From NCBI GenBank assembly GCA_050013275.1, contig JBEKFO010000205.1, positions 1 to 7,414 on the forward strand: a DNA stretch of 7,414 nt. Reading direction: 5' to 3'. Every line of letters begins with the position of its first letter. Position 1 is the stretch's first letter. Under the pieces are notes generated by a model. That model saw nothing but the letters and a program-made list of their open reading frames with translations. It ran no database searches and had not been told where the DNA came from. Positions 1-5,832 of the stretch are shown here, piece after piece. Source of the DNA: Roseiarcus sp050013275 (GTDB lineage Bacteria; Pseudomonadota; Alphaproteobacteria; Rhizobiales; Beijerinckiaceae). The translations under genes were made by a program, and so were the position numbers.

Positions 1-894
1 AGCGGCCGAGACGGAGGCGTTGTAGGCTTCGACATGGGGCAGCTGCACCGCGTTGCAGACGCCGTGCGGCAAATCGTTGAACCCGCGCCACTGATGCGCC
101 ATCGCGTGGACGTAGCCGAGCGAGGCGTTGTTGATCGCCATGCCGGCGAGGAACTGCGCGTAGGCCATCTGTTCGCGCGCGACGATGTCCTGTCCCTTGG
201 CGACGGCCTGGCGCAGGTTGGCTTCGATCAGGCTGACGGCCTTCAGCGCGCAGGCGTCGGTGATCGGCGTCGCGGCGGTCGAGACATAGGCTTCCACCGC
301 GTGGGTCAGCGCGTCCATGCCGGTGGCGGCGGTGAGCGCGGCCGGCTTGGCGAGCATCAACTCGGGATCGTTGACCGAAAGCAGCGGCGTCACGTTGCGG
401 TCGACGATCGCCATCTTGATGTGACGGGCCTCGTCGGTGATGATGCAGAAGCGCGTCATTTCGCTGGCTGTGCCGGCGGTGGTGTTGATGGCGACGAGCG
501 GCATTTGCGGCTTCTTCGACTTGTCGACGCCTTCGTAATCGGCGATCGAGCCGCCGTTGGCGGCGCACAGCGCAATGCCCTTGGCGCAGTCGTGGGGCGA
601 GCCGCCGCCGAGCGAGATCACGAAGTCGCAGCCGTCGGACTTGGTCAGCTTCAACCCGGCGTCGACGTTGGCGATCGTCGGATTGGGCTTGACGCCGTCG
701 TAAACGGAAGCGGCGATCGCCTTGGCCGCCAGCAGATCGACCACCTTCTTGACCACGCCGAGCTTGTTCAACGGCGCGTCGGTGACGATCAACGCTCGCT
801 TGAAGCCGAAGGGAACGATGGCGTCCACCGCGCTCGCCAGGCAACCCGCGCCCATCATGTTGACGGACGGAATGAAGAATGTGCTCTGAGCCAT
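1..894 (-). CDS. Iron-containing NAD-dependent alcohol dehydrogenase (partial, 3' end outside window)
   Basis: Group III Fe-dependent alcohol dehydrogenase, like 1,3-propanediol dehydrogenase DhaT, lactaldehyde reductase FucO and NAD-linked methanol dehydrogenase. It would interconvert a primary alcohol and its aldehyde with NAD(H) in the cytoplasm; the substrate cannot be read from sequence. 298 codons are present of a usual 380-390, and the frame is open to base 1. Seen in the translation: start MAQSTFFIPSVN, the nucleotide-binding motif GGGSPHDCAKGIA at residues 96-108, TTAGTASEMTRF in the middle, and all four expected metal ligands, D194 and H198 (GMDALTH), H263 (GYVHAMAHQ) and H277 (LPHG). 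The ATG at 894 is preceded by GGAGAG at 911-906, 11 bases upstream. Odd: residues 269-270 are Trp-Arg, where relatives such as DhaT have Leu-Gly (HQLGGF). The large plus-strand frame over this gene is an antisense shadow. Family assignment is very sure, substrate unknown. Confidence 0.95.
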   Translation of the reverse strand, partial: MAQSTFFIPSVNMMGAGCLASAVDAIVPFGFKRALIVTDAPLNKLGVVKKVVDLLAAKAIAASVYDGVKPNPTIANVDAGLKLTKSDGCDFVISLGGGSPHDCAKGIALCAANGGSIADYEGVDKSKKPQMPLVAINTTAGTASEMTRFCIITDEARHIKMAIVDRNVTPLLSVNDPELMLAKPAALTAATGMDALTHAVEAYVSTAATPITDACALKAVSLIEANLRQAVAKGQDIVAREQMAYAQFLAGMAINNASLGYVHAMAHQWRGFNDLPHGVCNAVQLPHVEAYNASVSAA

Positions 895-1299
895 TTTCTG
901 TTTTTCTCTCCGCGGTGTTCGTCGGCGCCCGCCAGGCATGGCGAAGCGCCCTCGACGCGTCCGCGCGGGCGACATGCCCCGCCCGGACGACGCCAAGGCG
1001 AGCGCCCGCTTAACGAACATTTCAGTTCTCGACCGCCGGCCGCCCTACCCTCGGACAGAGCCACTGGCTTCGATGCGTGGGACTATAGGGAGGGCAGCCG
1101 GAAGCGGTCTGTCGGCCAGCCGACAGCGTTTCACATTTCTCTCGGCTTTTCTTTTGCGCTGTCGAGAACGTCGGACGCCACGGTCGGCGGCGACGCGTGC
1201 GGGCCGGCTCGATTCGCCGATCGCCGACGACCCCGCGCAAGGTCCCTCGTCACGCGTCGAAGCGGCGCGCGGACCCTGCGCCCGTCGCGCTCCCGCGCC
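895..1299. other. Intergenic gap between the alcohol dehydrogenase and the small ORF
   Basis: 405 bases without a gene I can support; open frames here are arginine/proline-rich and match nothing. It should hold the minus-strand promoter of the alcohol dehydrogenase unless that gene is read from further upstream. Two items stand out: a perfect 8-2-8 inverted repeat at 1109-1126, and the minus-strand hexamer TATAGT (1087-1082), which resembles a -10 box. No rho-independent terminator with a proper T-run was seen for the small upstream gene. Confidence 0.6.
1082..1126 (-). promoter_or_regulatory. Possible operator and -10 element upstream of the alcohol dehydrogenase
   Basis: The 18-mer CTGTCGGCCAGCCGACAG (1109-1126) is two perfect 8-base arms around a 2-base centre, the form of a binding site for a dimeric regulator. 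On the minus strand it lies 21 bases upstream of TATAGT (1087-1082), a good -10 match, so it would fall near -35 to -50 of a transcript reading into the alcohol dehydrogenase with a leader of almost 190 bases. No good -35 hexamer is visible at normal spacing, which would fit an activator-dependent promoter. This is inference; the repeat itself is seen directly. Confidence 0.35.
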
Positions 1300-1539
1300 T
1301 CAATGGCGAACGGCTCGTCGCGCCGCGGCCGCGTGCTCGCGCTTCGAGGCGTAAAGAAAATTCTCGATGCAATGCGCCGCGCGCGCATACAGCCGGGTGT
1401 TTTCCTCCGCGCCGAGTTGCTGCGCGACCTTGGCCAAATGCATCGCTTCATCGCTCGCCTGCGCCCCGTAACGGACGATCAGATCGATGGCGACGGCTCT
1501 GATTTCCTCTCGGGAGGGCCCGGACCACGGCGTTTTCAT
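1300..1539 (-). CDS. Small uncharacterised helical protein, 79 aa
   Basis: I do not recognise the family. The frame from ATG 1539 to TGA 1300 encodes 79 residues starting MKTPWSGPSREEIRAVA. It reads like a real soluble protein rather than a shadow: the sequence is balanced in charge and alternates hydrophobic and polar residues with helical spacing (AVAIDLIVRYG, DEAMHLAKVAQQLGA, TRLYARAAHCIENFLYA), while other frames here are monotonously Arg/Pro-rich. Two or three amphipathic helices are expected, ending in a basic tail (ARRAVRH). There is no signal peptide or membrane segment. The frame stays open upstream to an ATG at 1734, but that added stretch is low-quality sequence, so I prefer the inner start, despite only a weak purine-rich element (GAGCGGG) before it. 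It is transcribed in the same direction as the alcohol dehydrogenase but 405 bases before it, so it is probably a separate unit. Confidence 0.55.
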   Translation of the reverse strand: MKTPWSGPSREEIRAVAIDLIVRYGAQASDEAMHLAKVAQQLGAEENTRLYARAAHCIENFLYASKREHAAAARRAVRH

Positions 1540-1638
1540 CGTCGCACCCGCTCGCTGAACTGGAAAGACCCTTATTCCCCGCGATTTCCGCCCGCTCGGT
1601 TCGTCGCGGCGAAGCGACTGAGGAGTCGAGCGACGTGT

Positions 1639-1667
1639 GAGCCCCCCGGTCGCGGGCCGGAGGGCTC
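1639..1667. repeat. Strong GC-rich inverted repeat (hairpin)
   Basis: GAGCCC (1639-1644) pairs perfectly with GGGCTC (1662-1667). After one C-A mismatch the stem continues with CCGGT against GCCGG (four Watson-Crick pairs and one G-T pair), leaving a 5-base loop. It lies about 100 bases upstream of the small minus-strand ORF. Neither side has a T-run, so it is not a normal rho-independent terminator. Role unknown. Confidence 0.4.
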
Positions 1668-2521
1668 GATACGCCTCACTGTCGCGCGTGGCTGGGGGAA
1701 GACACGCGCCAAAACAGAATGGTTCCGTCTTCATTACACGTCGATTCGGCTCTTTGGTCGACCCCGACGCCTACGCCTTTTGGACTTATGCCGGCCTACG
1801 CGGCGCAAGGCGGATACGCCGCAGGGCCGCGCGCGGCATTCCTGCGGCTGTTCGATCAGGGCGGGCGACTAAGCCTTTCGCTCGAGCGCGCGGTCGGCGG
1901 ACGGCGCGCCGATTTCGACCGCGGCCGACTGGAATGCCGTCAGGTCCGACGCCGGAACAGGCCTCCTCGCGCACGCGCCAGAGTCGAATGGCGCATGGCG
2001 AGCCAGACCTGCGCGTTCGTTTCTTCGCCGCCGGCCTGAAGACGTGGGACCTCATGCCTTGACGGCGCGGCATTGCCAAAATGCGTCAAGAGTGCAACCC
2101 TTTCCTTCGGCAAGAGGGGCATCGATTCGGCAATAGAGTCGTCCGACGGACGCCGCTTGATTTCCCGTTCGGGAATCGCGGCGAGGAGTCGAGGATTGAA
2201 AAACTCATCTCACATTGCAAAGCGAGCGCGGCCGCAATCTTCGCGGGCGAAACCTCGGCCGCGTCCCGCCAAGCGGCGCGGCCCGACACGGCGCAGCAAA
2301 CCCTTTTGAAGGCGCCGCTATGCACCTTGACGAGATTGCGCCGTCGCGAGGTCCCCTTCATGTCGTCGATATCGGCCTCGCTTGCGTTCGTGGCGCGAGG
2401 CCGTGCGACGCTTCGACGGACCCCGGTTCGGCGCGACCGTCCGCCTTGGCGACGGCGTTGGAAGTTTGGCGGGCCGCAAACTGACGCGGCTTATTTCATG
2501 TGCGTCGGAAACGACGTCGGC

Positions 2522-2526
2522 AGGAG
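2522..2526 (+). promoter_or_regulatory. Ribosome binding site that fixes the methyltransferase start
   Basis: AGGAG, six bases before the ATG at 2533. It sits inside the longer open frame that begins at 2500, and so argues that translation begins at 2533 and not at the upstream ATG, whose added residues (MRRKRRRQERS) look like non-coding sequence. Confidence 0.8.
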
Positions 2527-2532
2527 CGGTCA

Positions 2533-3243
2533 ATGGTCGATACTCTAATCATAAAGCGAATGGGATCGCCTCACTTCGATTCATTTACGACACTGTTGCA
2601 TTTGGCTTTTGATCGAGCGCTGTGCCTGGAAAGCGAAGTTTCCGAGGAATGCCTGAAACTTCCGGGAATGTCGGGAAGACGCTACAGGATGTTCATCAAC
2701 AATCTCATCCGCCTTGTCTCGAAACCTCGATACTTGGAAATCGGTTCATGGGCGGGCTCGACCGCCTGCTCAGCCATGGATAAGAACGTCGTGAAGGTGT
2801 TGTGCATCGACAACTGGTCGCAGTTCGGCGGTCCCAGGGACGCGTTCGTACAAAACACCAGTGCTTTCGTCACCAAGAACGTCGACTTTTCCTTAATCGA
2901 AAGCGACTTTCGCGCTGTCGACGTGAGTAAGATCGGTCCGTTCAACGTCTATTTGTACGACGGTCCTCACGAGCAGCAGGATCAGTACGACGGTCTTTTC
3001 ATGTATGGATCGGTTCTTGACGACGACATCTTCTTTATCGTCGACGACTGGAACTGGAAGCCGGTGCGAGACGGCACGATCAACGCGATCCGCGAGACCG
3101 GCTTCCAAATCGACTACGCCGTCGAGCTGAGAACGACGCTGGACAACACGCACGCCGCGGCCGCCGGCGCGGCCTCGGATTGGCACAACGGCTATTTCTT
3201 GTCCAAACTCTCGCGCATCAAGCGGAACCACTCCCTGCTCTAA
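2533..3243 (+). CDS. Class I SAM-dependent methyltransferase, 236 aa
   Basis: Rossmann-fold methyltransferase of the Methyltransf_24-like type; the methyl acceptor is unknown. An N-terminal helical part (1-60) leads into motif I, YLEIGSWAGST (67-77), which holds the glycine loop that binds S-adenosylmethionine. Strand 2 ends in an acidic residue, VLCIDNW (D93 expected at the ribose hydroxyls). LYDGPHEQQDQY (141-152) and FIVDDWNW (168-175) follow, the usual strand 4 and 5 region of this group, with acidic and His residues suited to metal or substrate contacts. There is no signal peptide, so it is cytoplasmic. An ideal ribosome binding site decides the start. Codon use differs from the neighbours: ATA, CTA, TTA, AGA, AGG, GTA and a TAA stop occur here but hardly at all in argJ or mutT, which suggests horizontal gain. 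It stands alone between two gaps. Relatives often act on glycans or small metabolites, but nothing nearby supports a choice. Confidence 0.85.
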   Translation: MVDTLIIKRMGSPHFDSFTTLLHLAFDRALCLESEVSEECLKLPGMSGRRYRMFINNLIRLVSKPRYLEIGSWAGSTACSAMDKNVVKVLCIDNWSQFGGPRDAFVQNTSAFVTKNVDFSLIESDFRAVDVSKIGPFNVYLYDGPHEQQDQYDGLFMYGSVLDDDIFFIVDDWNWKPVRDGTINAIRETGFQIDYAVELRTTLDNTHAAAAGAASDWHNGYFLSKLSRIKRNHSLL

Positions 3244-3250
3244 CGTTAAA

Positions 3251-3297
3251 TCTGCGCCACCAGCGAAATTCCGCAAGGAACTGCGCAGAGATTCTTT
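3251..3297 (+). terminator. Possible terminator after the methyltransferase
   Basis: TCTGCGC (3251-3257) is perfectly complementary to GCGCAGA (3283-3289), eight bases after the methyltransferase stop, and is followed by GATTCTTT. The 25-base loop is long, with only a minor inner GCG/CGC pairing, and the T-run is broken, so this would be a weak or factor-assisted terminator. Confidence 0.3.
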
Positions 3298-3559
3298 GCG
3301 TGACTTAGGGCGAGTCCACGCCTGCTCGTCACAGACTTTTGCGCCGTCCGTGCGCTGGGATTTCAAAATTGGACCGTCCCGCCGCGGCCGGACAACGTCG
3401 ATCTCGCCTTGGCGACGAATCGGCGAACTGCGGTTATGAGCGCGAGCGCGCAAAAGCGTCGCGCCGCCCGCGATCGCAACGAATGCCGCGTCGACGACGC
3501 CTTCCCCACTCGCAAATTCGGCCAATTCGCATTATAGGCGCGTGCCGAGAGATGAAACG

Positions 3560-3593
3560 AGGAGGCTGGGACGCCTCCTTAACAGGAGCCTCC
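3560..3593 (+). promoter_or_regulatory. Alternative pairings around the PPIase ribosome binding site
   Basis: AGGAGGC (3560-3566) can pair perfectly with GCCTCCT (3573-3579). The ribosome binding site AGGAG (3584-3588) can instead pair with CTCCT (3575-3579) over a 4-base loop, and GCCTCC (3588-3593), just before the ATG, is another partner for GGAGGC (3561-3566). The leader can therefore fold either to free or to cover the ribosome binding site. Complementarity is seen directly; a regulatory role is inference. Confidence 0.4.
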
Positions 3594-4499
3594 ATGAAAC
3601 CTTCTTCGCAAGCGCCGGCTCGCCGGCTCGCCGTTTTCCTTGCCTCCAGCCTCGGCGCGGCCTTGGCCCTGGCGGGCGTCGCCCACGCCGACCCCAAGAT
3701 TCTCGCCAAGATCGACGGCGCGCCGATCACCGAGGACGACGTCGCCGACGCGCTGCTCGACATCGGTCCGGGCCTGCCGCCGAAGCTCGAAGGGCCGGCG
3801 CGCCAGAAATACGTGCTCGACTACCTCATCGATCTCAAGCTCGTGGCCAAGAAGGCCGAGGCCGACAAACTCGATGCCGGCGCCGATTTCACCCGCCGCA
3901 TGGCCTACTACCACGACAAGCTGGCGATGGAGGCGTTGCTGACCAACGTCGCCAAGGCGGCGACCACCGACGAAGCCGAGCACAAGGCCTATGACGAGGC
4001 GGCGAAGGCGCAACCGCCGGTGGAGGAGATTCACGCCCGCCATATCCTGCTGCCGACCGAAGAAGAGGCCAAGGCGGCGCTCGCGCGCATCAAGGCCGGC
4101 GAGGATTTCGCCAAGGTGGCGACCGAATTGTCGAAGGACCCGGCGGGCGAGGGCGGCGATCTGGGCTGGTTCACCAAGGACCGCATGGTGCCCGAATTCG
4201 CCGACGCCGCGTTCAAGCTCCAGCCCGGCCAAGTCTCCGATCCCGTCAAGAGCCAGTTCGGCTGGCACATCATCAAGGTCGAGGAACGGCGGATGAGGAC
4301 CTTCCCGCCCTTCGACGAGGTCAAGGATCAAGCGGCTCGCTACGTCGCGCAGAAGGCGCAGAGCGACCTGATCACGTCGCTGCACCAGGGCGTCAAGATC
4401 GAGCGCATGGACGCGGAGCAGCCGCCGGCCGCAGGCGCCGCCCCGTCCGCGGACCAGACGACGACGCCCGCCGGCGACGCCAAACCCAAGACGCCGTGA
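3594..4499 (+). CDS. Periplasmic parvulin-type peptidyl-prolyl cis-trans isomerase, 301 aa
   Basis: Isomerises peptide bonds before proline and probably acts as a folding helper for exported proteins, like PrsA, SurA or PpiD. An N-terminal signal peptide is clear: a basic start, a hydrophobic core (AVFLASSLGAALALAGV) and a probable signal peptidase I site after AHA at residue 32. A helical SurA_N-like chaperone part follows (about 33-140, with KIDGAPITEDDV). The rotamase domain spans about 143-240: EIHARHILL (145-153), GGDLGWF (187-193) and FGWHIIKVEER (222-232) carry the conserved His, aromatic and Gly residues of parvulins. The last 30 residues are Pro/Ala/Thr-rich and likely disordered. 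Start at 3594: AGGAG five bases upstream, with the signal peptide directly behind; an in-frame ATG at 3552 would add 14 residues and is less likely. In many alphaproteobacteria this gene lies next to secA; secA is absent from this window. Confidence 0.93.
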   Translation: MKPSSQAPARRLAVFLASSLGAALALAGVAHADPKILAKIDGAPITEDDVADALLDIGPGLPPKLEGPARQKYVLDYLIDLKLVAKKAEADKLDAGADFTRRMAYYHDKLAMEALLTNVAKAATTDEAEHKAYDEAAKAQPPVEEIHARHILLPTEEEAKAALARIKAGEDFAKVATELSKDPAGEGGDLGWFTKDRMVPEFADAAFKLQPGQVSDPVKSQFGWHIIKVEERRMRTFPPFDEVKDQAARYVAQKAQSDLITSLHQGVKIERMDAEQPPAAGAAPSADQTTTPAGDAKPKTP

Positions 4500-4520
4500 A
4501 CGGCGTCGCCGCGCTCCGCC

Positions 4521-4573
4521 GGGCGTGATCTCTCGGGGAAGGCCGACCTCGGCCTCTCCTCGGGATCACGCCC
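4521..4573 (+). promoter_or_regulatory. Long nested stem-loop between the PPIase gene and argJ
   Basis: Outer arms GGGCGTGATC (4521-4530) and GATCACGCCC (4564-4573) are perfect complements. Inside, GGGGA (4535-4539) pairs with TCCTC (4557-4561, one G-T pair), and innermost AGGCCGA (4540-4546) pairs perfectly with TCGGCCT (4549-4555). Almost the whole 53-base element folds into one rod, ending 14 bases before the argJ ribosome binding site GAGGA (4588-4592). Only TT follows, so it is not a textbook rho-independent terminator. It could cause partial termination, protect the upstream mRNA end, act as an attenuator for argJ, or be a copy of a dispersed palindromic repeat. Confidence 0.6.
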
Positions 4574-4602
4574 TTGAAGCCCTCGATGAGGAACCCCGCG
4601 CC

Positions 4603-5832
4603 ATGGCCGATCCCGCCCCGCTCTCCCCGCTCGCGCCGAAGAAATTTCCCGTTCTGCCGCCGATCGCGGGCGTGCGCTTCGCAACGGTCGCGGCGGGAGT
4701 GCGCTACGCCGGCCGCACCGACGTGATGCTCGCGTTGTTCGATCGGCCGGCGCAGGTCGCCGGCGTGTTCACGCGCTCCAAGTGCCCCTCGGCGCCGGTC
4801 GACTGGTGCCGCGCCAACCTTCCCGAGGGGCAAGCGCGCGCGCTGATCGTCAATTCGGGCAACGCCAACGCGTTCACCGGCGCCGCCGGCTTGAGCGCGG
4901 TCGCCGAAGTCGCCGCGGCGGCGGCCAAGGCGACCGGCGCCGCTCCGCACGAAATCTACATGGCTTCGACCGGCGTGATCGGCGAGCCCTTGGAGGCCGG
5001 CCGCATCACGCGCGCGCTCGATAAGCTGGTCGCGGGCGCCAAGCCCGACGCGCTGATGGACGCCGCCAACGCGATCATGACCACCGACACGTTCCCCAAG
5101 GTCGCGACCGCGCGGGTGAAAGTCGGCGAGAGGGAAGTGACGATCAACAGCATCGCCAAGGGCGCCGGCATGATCGCGCCCGACATGGCGACGATGCTGT
5201 CGTTCGTCTTCACCGACGCGCCGATCGCGGCCCCTGCCCTGCAAGCGCTGCTCAGCAAGTCGGTCAACCGCTCGTTCAATTGCATCACCGTCGACAGCGA
5301 CACCTCGACCTCCGACACGCTGCTCCTGTTCGCGACCGGGGCGCCGGAAATCGCCGACGCCGCCGATCCGCGTCTTTCCGCGTTCCGCCGCGCGCTCGAC
5401 AAGTTGCTGCTCGATCTCGCCCAGCAGGTGGTGCGCGACGGCGAGGGCGCGCACAAGTTCATCGAAGTGCGCGTCGCCGGCGCCGCCTCGCGCAAGGCCG
5501 CCAAGCGCATCGCGTTGTCGATCGCCAATTCGCCGCTGGTCAAGACCGCCTGCGCCGGCGAAGACGCCAATTGGGGCCGCGTCGTGATGGCGGTCGGCAA
5601 GGCGGGCGAAAAGGCCGAACGCGACAAGCTCGACATCTTCTTCGGCGACATCCGCGTCGCCCACGCCGGCCAGCGCGACCCCGGTTACGACGAAGCGGCG
5701 GCCTCCGCCTACATGAAGCGCAAGGCTATCGTCATCGGCGTCCACGTCGGGGTCGGCACGGCGACCGCCAAGGTGTGGACCTGCGACCTCACCAAGGATT
5801 ACGTCGCCATCAACGGCGATTACCGCTCTTGA
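4603..5832 (+). CDS. argJ: ArgJ, glutamate N-acetyltransferase / amino-acid acetyltransferase, 409 aa
   Basis: Recycles the acetyl group in ornithine and arginine synthesis: it moves acetyl from N-acetylornithine to glutamate and, in bifunctional forms, also makes N-acetylglutamate from acetyl-CoA. The precursor cleaves itself into alpha and beta chains. The cleavage motif KGAGMIAPDMATML is intact, with T197 as the expected nucleophile and new N-terminus of the beta chain. Other family blocks are present in order: NSGNANAFTG (84-93), TTDTFPK (160-166), DSDTSTSDT (231-239), CAGEDANWGR (317-326) and the usual C-terminal end INGDYRS. Length fits the family (about 400-415). The ATG at 4603 has GAGGA ten bases upstream; the frame is open 26 codons further back, but that part lies in the stem-loop. 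It follows the PPIase by 103 bases and overlaps mutT by 4. Whether it is mono- or bifunctional cannot be decided here. Confidence 0.97.
   Translation: MADPAPLSPLAPKKFPVLPPIAGVRFATVAAGVRYAGRTDVMLALFDRPAQVAGVFTRSKCPSAPVDWCRANLPEGQARALIVNSGNANAFTGAAGLSAVAEVAAAAAKATGAAPHEIYMASTGVIGEPLEAGRITRALDKLVAGAKPDALMDAANAIMTTDTFPKVATARVKVGEREVTINSIAKGAGMIAPDMATMLSFVFTDAPIAAPALQALLSKSVNRSFNCITVDSDTSTSDTLLLFATGAPEIADAADPRLSAFRRALDKLLLDLAQQVVRDGEGAHKFIEVRVAGAASRKAAKRIALSIANSPLVKTACAGEDANWGRVVMAVGKAGEKAERDKLDIFFGDIRVAHAGQRDPGYDEAAASAYMKRKAIVIGVHVGVGTATAKVWTCDLTKDYVAINGDYRS

Larger units (their letters stand above)
1540..2532. other. Gene-poor stretch of almost 1 kb, no supported gene
   Basis: 993 GC-rich bases between the minus-strand small ORF and the plus-strand methyltransferase. 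Several frames are open for 60-155 codons on both strands, but all are rich in Arg, Pro and Ser, lack a convincing ribosome binding site and contain no motif I know. No tRNA, rRNA, CRISPR repeat or insertion-sequence end was seen. Structural items: a strong GC hairpin at 1639-1667 and the small palindrome TTCCCGTTCGGGAA at 2162-2175. The stretch should hold the promoter for the methyltransferase and that of the small ORF, but I cannot point to either with confidence. It may be decayed coding DNA or an old insertion scar. Confidence 0.6.
3244..3593. other. Intergenic gap before the PPIase-argJ-mutT block
   Basis: 350 bases without a supported gene. The PPIase frame remains open through much of it, but the added residues are Arg-rich and would bury the signal peptide, so they are not coding. 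From left to right it holds a possible stem-loop terminator for the methyltransferase (3251-3297), an AT-containing stretch near 3525-3538 (ATTATAGG) that could belong to a promoter for the PPIase though no -35 box fits well, and the paired elements around the PPIase ribosome binding site (3560-3593). Confidence 0.6.

Noticed and set aside
34..1872. A 612-codon open frame on the plus strand
   Set aside because: It is antisense to the alcohol dehydrogenase over most of 34-894 and continues as Arg/Pro-rich sequence. The minus-strand frame carries all family motifs; the plus frame carries none.
1940..2122. A 60-codon minus-strand frame with fairly balanced composition
   Set aside because: Considered as a small gene because part of it (NAQVWLAMRHSTLARARGG) looks protein-like, but there is no ribosome binding site and no family I recognise.
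2081..2548. A 155-codon plus-strand frame before the methyltransferase
   Set aside because: Ser/Arg-rich, no motif, and it runs into the methyltransferase start and ribosome binding site.
2893..3525. A 210-codon minus-strand frame across the methyltransferase 3' half and the gap
   Set aside because: Overlaps a motif-bearing gene, has no ribosome binding site or recognisable domain, and its part in the gap is low-quality sequence.
3339..3593. Longer N-terminus for the PPIase
   Set aside because: It would place the clear signal peptide 85 residues inside the protein and ignore the good ribosome binding site at 3584-3588.
3579..4385. A 268-codon minus-strand frame
   Set aside because: Shadow of the PPIase gene, with the same GC-bias signature.
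4393..5745. A 450-codon open frame on the minus strand
   Set aside because: Antisense shadow of the PPIase C-terminus and argJ, caused by high G/C at third positions; its repetitive Arg/Gly/Asp-rich translation has no known motif.
5280..5828. N-terminal extension of MutT back into argJ
   Set aside because: The frame is open, but the translation is Arg-rich shadow of argJ; MutT similarity starts only at 5829.
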